Part shown: piece after piece, positions 37,194-47,213 of the stretch
How the letters are laid out: each line of letters begins with the position of its first letter
How positions within the stretch are numbered: position 1 is the first letter of the stretch
DNA from: Cycas panzhihuaensis
Lineage: Eukaryota > Cycadophyta
Direction: 5' to 3'
DNA length: 64,000 nucleotides
NCBI GenBank assembly: GCA_023213395.1
Contig: CM041465.1
Span: forward strand, 206,343,741-206,407,740
Notes under the pieces: generated by a model
What the model saw: only the letters and a program-made list of their open reading frames with translations
What the model was told of the DNA's origin: nothing
The model's database searches: none
Made by a program: the position numbers and the translations under genes

Positions 37194-37560
37194 AATGAAG
37201 GAGGTATTACAAGCACTGAGAAGTTACTCATAAAAATCTCTCATTAGAAAAATTCAAATGATTTTAAAACATATATTGAGTAATTACAAGAATTAGAGGA
37301 ATTTATACAATTGGTATGCACTCATTTAAATATTTACCTACCTTTTGATATCTCATGCCAAATACATTTTGATATCTCTTACTAAATATTCAAATGTTAA
37401 ATTAATTATTAAGTTTAATTAATGGCTAACTACTATGGTTAATTAATAGAGTAACAAGTAGTATAATATTCATCTCCCAATCATATGGTGTGTACTTACA
37501 ACCTTAGCTCAAATCAAAAGGAGTTAAACCCCTAATTTTAGCCCCCCCCCCCCCCCCCTT
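37194..37560 (-). repeat. Element A 5' LTR, outer fragment (end uncertain), with poly-C tract
   Basis: A continuation of A's LTR beyond D4, shown by the GATAC duplication. The outer boundary is unknown because the partner LTR is outside the window. A run of 17 C at 37542-37558, followed by a T run, may lie in or just beyond it. Confidence 0.45.
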
Positions 37561-38850
37561 TTTAAGAGTTATGCTCACGTTTTTAGTGATATCTTAATTA
37601 TATGGAGTTAGATTTCAACTTTGAAAATTGCATTGGAAAGCCAACTCAACCCTCTTTGATTTGACAAGTTACATAACATAATTTGGAGCTAATTTGATGA
37701 AAAAGTATTAGCTTATAAACAAAAAATATTTTTAAAACTTATATTTTATGAAATTTTCATCATATTTAGGCAATTTTATTCTTTTCTTATGGTTCCAAAT
37801 CATTTGATTTTATTTCTATTAATGTAATCTATCCTAAAATGGAGGGATAAATGTAAAATTTATCACATAGGTTTTATTTCATGCTCTAAAGAACCCATTT
37901 ATCATTTAGAGAGAGTCATTTTAGTGTTTAATTAAGTCACACCTTATATTTTAAATATTTTATATCATTTTCAATTATATTACTAGGCTTTTGATAGCCC
38001 ATAGGGGTAATTATAACCTAAGTATCTGTAAGCCCTTAGAGGCAATTATAAGGCCATTGAACATTTGATGATGTATTTTTTGCCATAAATGCTAAAGAGT
38101 TTCTCTTATTATCCTATTTAGCAAGAGATAGGATCCTTTTCTTTAACTACTCTTTCATTTGATTTCATCTCACTTGTTTGACCACATAGAACAACATGTT
38201 CCTAGAATGTAGTTAACTTGGCATTAACAAAACTACATATCCAAATAAATGATCTAATCAACTAGTGGTCATAATGACTAGTGATCTATGTGGTCTATTA
38301 GATGGAGTTCATATAGTGTCAATAGTAGCTTATGTTTCTTTAAAGCAACTTATTCCAGTAAAGATTTAAAAACCATTATTATATTTAATATGGTACTTTA
38401 AATATGTAATTATATATCACAGGGGGAGATTCTGGATATAATATCCAATTACATTCCAACCATATTCACACTCTATTGTATTATTTAATTTTTATAGTAA
38501 TGGTCACATTAATATGTATGCCACCTTGATAAGTATAATAATACATAATAGTTGACCTTTAAGAGTTTTCAAATATAGTGAGATGTTTTATAAGTATGTA
38601 CATGGTCTTTCTAATAATCTTAACTTTGGCTATTTTTCCACCTACATTATACTTTATTCTTGTATATGTTTCATCTTATTATGTCTCATTATTTATTTTA
38701 CACTCACCTCATTCATCTTTAGTGTTATACATTATTGGGTACACTATTATTGCTTCATCTCTAACCCATTATTGTGGTGTTAGATCTATACCATAATCCA
38801 ACATTGAGATAACGAATGAATTCTTTCTTGTCATGTACAAAATAAGGTTT
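37561..38850. other. AT-rich span with no identified feature
   Basis: I see no readable domain here. A 'CAGGGGGAGATTCTGG' at about 38418 looks like a copia polypurine tract joined to an LTR start and may be the end of an unrecognised old element. The short open frames near 38580 are low-complexity chance readings. The gag of element C would be expected here but I could not read it. Confidence 0.4.
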
Positions 38851-38854
38851 AATG

Positions 38855-40617
38855 TACATAAAATCTAGTTTATTGATTATGGTGCATTAAGATACATGAC
38901 CAACAGGCTAAAATGGTTCTATGAGATATAGGAAGTGAATTAGAAAGTTACAATCAAAGATGAAATAAATCTTAAGGTAGTTAGAGTTGGAAATATACCA
39001 TTTATGATACTAAATAGAAAAAGACAATATTTGGATGATGTTTTATATGTTCCTAATTTAAAGGTCAATCTTGTTTAGTATGTGAAATTAAATAACAAAA
39101 TATGACTATTTATTTGAGGATAATGCACGCTCCAAGATAAACAGAAAAATGTTCTAACTAAAAGGATTAGATATAATAATTTATATAAACTACAAGAAAA
39201 CTATAAAGCCCAAAGAGTATTCCTTGTTGTATCTCTAAATATAAATTATGGTATGAACAAATAGGTCATTTAAACTACTCTAGTATTCAATTAATAGCTA
39301 AATTGAAAATAGTACTTGGTCTTCCTAATATAAATACTAAATATTATTTGTGTAAACCCTGTATTTTTTATAAATAAAATAGAGAACCCTTTTCAATGAA
39401 GAAAGCATAGAGATCTGAAGAGGAACTTGGATTGGTTCCCTCAGATATTCATAGACTCATGCCAATTATAATGTTTGGAAAAGTGAGATATTTCATCACT
39501 TTTATTGATAAATTTTCACAAAAGGTTTGGGTTTTTCCACTTAAGGAGAAATTGTAAACTTTTACTTATTTCAAATAGTTTGAGGAATTTGATAAGAATG
39601 AAAGTGGTCATAAAATCAAGATTTTTTAAATTGATAATAATAGAGAATACATTTCAAATGAGTTCAATCAATTCTACAAAAATCATAAAATGAGGAAATA
39701 GTTTGCTACTACTTATACACCTTAGAAGAATAGTGTTGTTAAGTAGATGAATACAACTTTGGCTAAAGAAATCAAATCTATAATGAAAGGTAAGGATGTT
39801 TCATATTACTTATTGGTTGAAGCTATAAATATAGTTATATATCTAACTAATAAGAACACTACAAGAGTTGTTAGAAATAAAATGTTTGAGAAGTTTTAGT
39901 TAGATAAGAAGCTAACTATTTGTCATTTAACAGTTTGTTGGTGTATGGAATGCATACATACTCTAAAGGAGAAATGATAAAAGTTAGACAACAAGAATAC
40001 TAAATTCATCTTTATAGGTTACTCTAAAGAAAATAAATCTTATAGAGTTTTCATGTTGTCAACTAGGAAGATACACACAAGTTGTGATGTTATCCTTGAT
40101 GATAATAATGACACAAATATAAGTTCAATTAACATTAATGAGTAAATTAAAAACTAGCCTAAATATAATTATTTAATGGGCATTGCTCAACCTAATTTTG
40201 AAGCTTTTGATATTGGTTATATAGAAAAGATGGAATCATTTGAGTTTTAGTATCTTGAGCTTTATCCAAAAATAGAGTTAAAACCGAATCCAAAAAAGCC
40301 TCCCACACCTTTGCCTTTATCTTCAAAAAAGCAGCTACCTTAATGGTACTTGAAAACCATGGAATATATTGATAAGTTATTACCTAAGATAAAGGGAAAG
40401 CAAAAATCCAAAATATAACCTTCTAAGTAAGTGAACATTACTCTTATGGTATATGTTTTAAGTGCTAATGAACCTTCTACAATAATAGAAGCAATTAAAG
40501 AACAAAAGTGAAATAACACTATGGATAGTAAAATCCAAGTAATAATAAAGAACCACATATGGGCTTTGGTCAAATTATGTATTAAGAAACAAGTAATCAA
40601 TTGAAAATGGATCTATA
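38855..40617 (+). pseudogene. Element C pol, 5' part: protease, integrase, start of RT
   Basis: The protease box reads 'FIDYGALRYMTN' (Ser to Tyr) at 38871. GAG-pre-integrase 'LWYEQIGHLNYSSIQL' is near 39248. Integrase reads 'FITFIDKFSQKVWVF' (39493), 'IDNNREYISNEF' (about 39631) and 'NSVVK*MNTT' (about 39731), where the catalytic Glu reads Lys next to a stop. 'TKFIFIGYSKENKSYRVF' follows near 40001. The RT start 'KWIY' is at 40606, where D5 cuts in at its target duplication. Stops are frequent. Confidence 0.88.
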
Positions 40618-41115
40618 TGTTAAATATATTGAACACTTTGCAAGTATTACATGGGTATAGGCATTACACCTGAGCCCCTTTGTGGGGTTTGGGGGGCCGT
40701 TGTAGGTCCTGCAACTAGGGGGTCCATGGAGCCAGTAGCCCCCCAAGTGGGGGTTCAGGGGTAGGAGCCCCTGAGAAAAATTTTTGGGTGTCTTATGGGG
40801 GTCTTTTGTTTGCCCACAATTTATGCCCATTGTATTGTAAAACTACAAGGCGATATCTTGTAATGTTGTGGCTATATATTCTTATGTAATGACACATGTA
40901 ACATGATGATATGGTCGTGGATGATTTGAGGAGAAGAGTTGGGGTCATTCATCTCTATAATTCTTTAGTTGTTGCTTAGATTAATAAAAGGTATATGCTT
41001 AGACCTGTATCTCTTGGTGTTCTTTATTGCATGCTTGGTTTGTTTATGCTATTTGTTCTTTGTATAGTTTAGAATTTTGTTATCACATTACTTCTACGGT
41101 TATATTTTCTCTTTA
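40618..41115 (+). repeat. 5' LTR of D5
   Basis: It starts TGTTAAATATATTGAACAC and ends TTTTCTCTTTA (the 3' copy ends TTCA). The G/C-rich block is at 40672-40775. Confidence 0.94.
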
Positions 41116-41117
41116 TT

Positions 41118-41129
41118 TAGTATCAGAGC
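41118..41129 (+). other. Primer-binding site of D5
   Basis: TAGTATCAGAGC, the iMet complement with one G to A change, two bases after the LTR. Confidence 0.88.
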
Positions 41130-41192
41130 TAAGGGTTTTAGTTCTGTGGGAAGCCATTTGGTAAGTGGGATCTTTGTGCGGTAAACTTAAGT

Positions 41193-44100
41193 ATGAAGAT
41201 CATGGCAAGCACTACAAAGATATAGATTGAAAAGTTTAATAGCCAAAACTTTGAGCTATGGAAGCTAAAGATGGAAGATATCCTCATTGAGAAGGATCAG
41301 TGGATCGTTGTAGCTAGAACAAAGCCTATGACTATGGGTGACAAAGACTAGAAGAAGCTTGATCAAAAGGCAATCAATTCAATAAGGTTATGCCTTTCAT
41401 CCATGGTGTTGTTAAATGTTGCCATAGATTTTATGGCCAAAGATCTATAGAGAAAGTTAGAGGCTTTGTATCAGATAAAGTCCCTGGCTAATAAGTTATT
41501 TCTTTGGAAGAAGTTGTATTCATTTAGGATGAGTGATGGAGATACAGTTGTAGATCATCTCACTACATTTAACACCATGGTGACCCAACTTGTTTTAGTT
41601 GGGATAATAATGTCTGAAGAAGATAAGTGTATTACCATGTTATGTTCACTTCCTGATTCTTAGGATAATCTTGTAATGACAATTAACAGCATGGATGCTA
41701 CCACCCTCAAATTTGATGATGTTGTTGTTGCTCTGTTGTCAAAAGAGATAAGGTGAAAATCTTCTAAGGATTATTCAAAAGAAGCATTAGCAGTGAGAGG
41801 TCGAACATTGAATCATGACTAATAAAGACCTAAGAATAGACGGCCAAAATTCAGAGGAAATTTTAAATCTCTAGGTAGAAGACCTTTAGTATGCTGGAGA
41901 TATAGGAAGGCAGGTCATGTAAAGAGCCACTATTGAGTCAAGGTTGACAAGGGAAAGTCACATGAAGCTACTTCTTCCACGATAATAAAAGCCTCCAATG
42001 ATGTTGATGGCAATGTTTATTTGGAAACCTCAGGTAGATTATTAAATATTGAGTCTTGGTTAATTAACTCTGGTGATTTACTTCATGTTACTCCCTATAG
42101 AGATTGGTTTTGTGAATACATAAGGATTGATGGAGGTGAGATATTTCTTGGGGATCATTACCCATATAAAATAGTGGGTCATGGAAGGGTAAATGTTTGA
42201 TTTGGGGATGGAAGGATTAAAACTATCCCTGATGTGAGTCATATTCCTAGTTTGGCTATGAGTTTATTATTTGTCAGTTAATTGGGTGATGTAGGAATAG
42301 AAGTGATCTTCAATAAAGACAATTGTAGAATGGTTCCAGGAACATTGGTGTTATCAAGAGGGGTCCAATTTGGAACACTATACAAGCTTGATGCAAGTAT
42401 GGTGTATGCTAAAAGTTGCAGTCTAACTATTACAGAAAGTAGCAATAATAAAGGCAGGACTCAAATATCACTTGCTGGTAAAACTATGTTGTGGCATCAG
42501 AGATTAGGCCATATTAGAGAGAATGATCTCCATGATTTATTCTCCAAAGGTATGGCAAAAGACATATCTAGAATTAATAGATCTTTTGATTTTAATTTCT
42601 ATGAGCATTGTGTGTATGGCAAACATAATCGAGTTAGTTTTCCTTCAAGCTTGAAGGGAGAAAAGCATATTCTGCAATTGGTACATAGTGATGTTTTTGG
42701 ACCTATTGAAGTACCCTCATTGGGTGGTTCCAAATACTTTGTCTCATTTACAGATGATTTCTAGAGAAAGACATGATTATACTTTCTTAAGTAGAAACCT
42801 GAAGTCTTGAGTAAATTCAAAGAATTTAAGGCCTTGGTTGAGAATTAGAGTGACAGGCAGATCAAGGTATTGAGAATAGATAATGGAGGAGAGTTTTGCT
42901 CAAAGGAGTTTGAGTGCTTTTGTAAGCAGTGTGGGATATCAAGGCAAAAGACAATTCCCTATATGGCAAAAGATAATTCCCTATATACCACAGTAGAATG
43001 GAGTTATTGAAAGGATGAATAGGACCTTACTGGAGAGATTGAGAAGTATGCTCAGTGATGTTAGATTAGAGAAGAAATTATGGGTGGAGGTTGTGATGAC
43101 TACAAGCTACCTGATAAACAAATTACCAATAACTTTCTTAGTATATACAAAACACCTGAAGAAGTATGGTCTGCTAAGAAACCATCTCTTGGTCATCTTA
43201 GAGTGTTTGGTTGTGAAGCTTTTGTGCATGTTCCTAAAGAGCAAAGGACTAAGCCCGATTTCAAAGCACAAAAGACTATTTTCATTAGCTATAGTGATGG
43301 TGTTAAAGGGTATAAGCTTTATAACCTTGAAATGTAAAAGATTATGTATAGTTGTGATGTTTTCTTTAGAGAGAAGTTCAAGTCTCTAAAGTAGGATGAA
43401 GAACCAAAGGAGGAACACTCTAAGAAGGTACAATTTGAAGTAAGGGATGAAGATTCTGCACCAGAATATAAGTTAACTGAAGAGGAAGAACCAACCATAG
43501 AGGTATCTCAACCTCAAGAGCCCCACATCTTGAGGAGATCAACTCGTGAGAGAAGACAGCCTGACAGGTATATTCCTGAAGACTTTTATCACTCCTCTTA
43601 TGTTTTATCTACTTCAGATGATGATCTAGGTATTGTTCGAGAGGCTTTAGAGTCAAAAGAGAGCCAACTCTGGATGAAGTCCATGCAAGAAGAAATGATG
43701 GCCTTAGACAAAAATAATATGTGGGATTTAGTGGATCTGCTTGATGGTAGAAAACCTATTGATAACAAATAGATCTTCAAGAAGAAGTTTCAGGCAGATG
43801 GTACTATGCAAAAGTACAAGGCTTACTTGGTAGCAAAGCGCTATTCCCAGGTCAAGGGAATATATTTTAGTGAGGTATTTCCTCCTATTATCAAAGTTGC
43901 TTTAATTAGATATTTATTGGCTATAGCAGCTACCTATGACCTTAAGGTGGATCAAATGGATGTGAAGACTGCATTTCTTCATGGTGACCTTGCGAAAGAA
44001 ATTTATATATTGCAGCATGAAGGGTTTGAATTTGTAGGGAAGGAGAATATGGTATGTAGGTTGAAGAAGTCATTATACAGCTTGAAACAGTCATTAAGGA

Positions 44101-45235
44101 TGTGGTATCAAAAGTTTAATTCACATATATTGGCGAATGGCTTTATGCATAGCAAAGTAGATTATTGTGTTTATTATAAGTATGTTGGTGATTATTTTAT
44201 TATTCTGGCTTTATATGTTGATGATATACTTTTAGTTGGTAATAATAAAGGAATGAACCAACTTGTGAAAGACCAATTAGAATCTTACTTTGAGATGAAG
44301 GACCTTGGTGCTACACATTTTATTTTGGGCATTAAGATTAAAATGGGTAGGAGAAACATTAAGATTTGGATTATCCAAAGACAGTACATTGAGACAATAT
44401 TACAACAGTTCAGGTTGCAGGATAGTAAACTAGTTAATATTCCTCTTCCTATTGGTTTAAAATTATCAGTTGAACAATACCCAAAGACTCACTAAGAAGT
44501 TGAAGACATGGCATTTGTCCCTTATGCTAGTGTTGTTGATAGCCTAATATATGCAATGTTTTAAACTTGATCAAACATTGCCCATGCAGTAGGAGTAGTT
44601 AGTAGGTATATATCAAACCCAGGCAGGGAGCATTGGGTGGTTGTGAAAAGGATTTCCAGGTATCTGTGAGATGCATCAAACTATAGAATTTGCTATCAAG
44701 GATATCCTATAGAGAGTAGAATAGTGAACCTAAGAGGTTTTATTAATGCTAGTTGGGCAGTAGATCTTAACAGTAGAAGATCTACAAGCAGGTATGTGTT
44801 TACTCTTTATGGTGGTGCAGTCAGTTAGATGAGTAAAAGACAACAAGTTATGGTACTTTCTAGCATAGAATCATAGTATATAGTAGCTAGTTATATATAC
44901 AAGGAAGCAATTTAGTTACAGAGATTATGCACATATATTAGCTTTAAGAAGGATATTGTGAGGATAGATTGTGATAGTCAAAGTACAATACCTAGCAAAG
45001 AACCTCATTTTTCATGCTCAATTGAAGCATATTGATGTGCAGTTCTATTTTATGAGGGAAATGGCTCAAGATCACAAGGTAGATTTGTAGAAGATTGCTA
45101 CATAAGATAATGCTACAAACTAATTAACTAAGATTGTTGGCATAGAAAAATTTAGATGGTGTAGAATTGCATTAGGTATTTGTGATTTTGGCATTCAGTG
45201 GTTGTGTATGCAGGTTTTCTTGTAAAGTGTTCAAC
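41193..45235 (+). pseudogene. D5 gag-pol (Ty1/copia), inactivated
   Basis: Gag starts at 41193 or 41202 ('MASTTKI*IEKFNS'). The knuckle near 41894 reads CWRYRKAGHVKSHY, two Cys to Tyr. The protease reads 'WLINSGDLLHVT' (about 42058), catalytic Asp to Asn. GAG-pre-integrase 'LWHQRLGHIREND' is at 42490. Integrase keeps 'HSDVFGP' and 'RIDNGGEF'. A 22-bp tandem duplication at 42945-42988 shifts frame just before 'ERMNRTLLER'; a second shift near 43145 restores it. RT (43640-44500) keeps 'LYVDDILLV' (about 44210). RNase H (44740-45170) is degraded ('LSSIES*YIVAS'). Gag to the duplication is in one frame apart from stops. Confidence 0.95.
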
Positions 45236-45246
45236 AAGTAGGAGAT
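45236..45246 (+). other. Polypurine tract of D5
   Basis: AAGTAGGAGAT directly before the 3' LTR start TGTTAGAAATG. Confidence 0.7.
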
Positions 45247-45737
45247 TGTTAGAAATGTTGAACACTTTGCAAGTGTTATATGGGTATAGGCATTACACTT
45301 GAGCCCTTTTTTAGAGTCTGGTGTCCCATTGTAGGGCCCTCAACTGGGGGGTCTAAGGAGCTAGCGACCCCTGAAGGGGAGGGGGGAGCCCCCGAGAAAT
45401 TGTTTTGGGTGTCTTATGGGGGTCTTTTGTCATCCCATGGTTTATGCTCATTGTATTGTAAAACTGCGAGGTGGTATCTTATAATGTTGCATCTGTATAT
45501 TCTTATATAATGACATATGTAACATGATGATATGGTCATGGATGAGTCGATGAGAAGAGTTGGGGTTCATTTATCTCTATAATTCTTTAGTTGTTGCTCA
45601 GATTAATAAAAGGTCTATGATTAGACCTAAATCCCCTAGTGTTTTTTGTTGAGTGCTTGGTTTGTTTATGCTATTTGTTCTTTGTATGGTTTAGAGTTCT
45701 ATTATCACATTACTTTTGTGGTTATATTTTCTCTTCA
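45247..45737 (+). repeat. 3' LTR of D5
   Basis: 491-bp partner of 40618-41115, ending TTTTCTCTTCA. CTATA follows. Confidence 0.94.
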
Positions 45738-47213
45738 CTATAAAGTTAAATATAAATTAGATGGAATTGTAGATAAATATAAGGCTAGAATTATAACTAA
45801 ACAATAAGAAGTGATTGATTACCAAGAAATGTTTAGTCCAGTTGCAAAGATGAATATTGTTTAACTCATTGTGGTGATGGCTACATAATTTGATTGGCAA
45901 TTTTATCAAAATAGATGTGAAAAGTATATTTATGAATGGAAACTTGATAGAAAAAGTTTATATAAAGAAGTCACTTAGCTTTATATAAAAAGGTCAAGAA
46001 TACTTTGTGTGTCAACTCAAAATGTCTTTATATGGCCTAAAGTAGGCTATAAGAGTCTCATATAAAATGATTTATCAGTACTTTCTCAAAAATAGATTTA
46101 AGAGATCCCCAACTAACTTAAATATGTACATTAAAGTCTTAGATAATAAAGTTATGTTTGTGGTATTATACATAGATGACTTACTGATTACAAGTAATGA
46201 TGTTAATATGATACCAAACTTAAAGGTAAATCTAAGTCATATCTTCGTGATGATAGATTTAAGAATACTACATTACTTCCTTAGAGTCAAAATATGGTAA
46301 AGGCCTAAACATATCTTCATCATCTTGCAAACAAAATATACTTGAATTTTTTTTTTTTAATTTAGAATAGATTATTACAAACCTATGCCTACCCCCATAG
46401 AGACAAGTTCCAAGTTAACAACTAAAGATGTTGGAGTTAATGTGAATGTTATATTATATAGGTAACTAATTAAAAGTCTAATTTACCTTATTATAACTAA
46501 GTAACTGAAAAGTTACAAAAAAGGTGCTCAAACTTAAATGGTGCATTACAATATAGACTTGAATCCATACACAATAACAACTTCAAATTGGAAGGATTCA
46601 TATATTTTAATTAGGCCAAATATGTGAATCATATGAGATCGAATTTTAAGTATTGTTTTAGTTTAAGACAAGCAATGATGACTTCAAACAACAAAAAATA
46701 ATATAATATTTCTTTGTCCTCAACTAAAGTAGAGTACAAGGATATAATTACAACAACTACTAAAGTCATCTAGTTATGACAAATTCTTGGATCAATAATA
46801 ACCAAGTTATATTGTTATAATTAGAGTATAATTAAGATTGTAAAAAAACCCTATGTTCCATTCTCATACCAAACACATCAAAGCGAACAATCACTTCATT
46901 TGAGAACTAATCTAAAGTAAAGTCATTAAAATGGTGTACAAGCCAACAAAAGAATAATTGGTTAATATCTTTATCAAACCACTAAAATAAGATAAATTGC
47001 ATGCATTCCGTGATGGTTTAGGTATTAAAATTAATGAATCAAAGATTAAGAGGGGTCTTGAAAATTTATTGTATACTAGTTTCAATAACTTTGAGTTATA
47101 AGCATCCCTCTTTGTCAATTATACTTTAATATTTTTCTATTATTATTATGAGAATGATGAATCATTAGGGATTACTCAACATTCCATACATGTGCCATAT
47201 TAGGAGATTGTAA
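45738..47213 (+). pseudogene. Element C pol, 3' part: RT and RNase H
   Basis: RT resumes at once ('KVKYKLDGIVDKYKARI'), then 'EMFSPVAKMNIV' (about 45828), 'LKMSLYGLK' and the catalytic box 'LYIDDLLITSND' near 46168, intact as YIDD. RNase H follows, much degraded; its last clear piece is 'HSHTKHIKANNHFI' (about 46862) and 'DKLHAFRDGLGI' (about 46993). A run of T at 46349-46360 breaks the frame. Confidence 0.88.

Larger units (their letters stand above)
1..37500 (-). mobile_element. Ty3/gypsy element A, host of five nested insertions (left end outside window, right end approximate)
   Basis: Minus-strand fragments of one Ty3/gypsy retrotransposon occur in consistent order from right to left: LTR and PBS (about 31.8 kb), gag start (31279), gag middle (24.5-24.76 kb), gag end and protease (13.4-12.88 kb), protease end and RT (5.39-4.3 kb), RT end, RNase H and integrase (1177-1). 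Every break coincides with the boundary of another element whose ends I could place, and the reading resumes beyond it. The 3' LTR lies left of base 1. The right LTR boundary was not found; 37500 is a guess. A must be older than all five insertions. That the fragments are one element rests on order, strand and domain continuity. Confidence 0.8.
40618..45737 (+). mobile_element. Ty1/copia element D5, nested in C's RT
   Basis: LTRs of 498 bp (40618-41115) and 491 bp (45247-45737) flank a plus-strand copia. The target duplication CTATA is perfect (40613-40617, 45738-45742), and C's RT reading continues across it ('KWIY', then 'KVKYKLDG'). Coding content is complete in order. The LTRs contain a G/C-rich hairpin block resembling that of D4. 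Confidence 0.95.
38851..47213 (+). mobile_element. Old Ty1/copia element C, split by D5 (ends approximate)
   Basis: A plus-strand copia order, protease to RNase H, is readable at 38861-40612 and 45743-47060, interrupted by D5. A possible polypurine tract (TTAGGAGAT) at about 47203-47212 precedes TGTAAATATTC, which may be the 3' LTR start. No 5' LTR, PBS or gag was recognised. It is the most degraded copia in the window. Confidence 0.8.

Noticed and set aside
38578-38796. Overlapping hydrophobic frames as a small membrane protein
   Set aside because: T-rich low-complexity sequence gives Phe/Leu/Ile-rich readings in two frames at once; no homology recognised.
40665-40775. The G/C-rich block in the D5 LTR as a gene fragment or CpG island
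   Set aside because: It repeats in the partner LTR and in the D4 LTRs, so it belongs to the LTR. It is reported as a motif instead.
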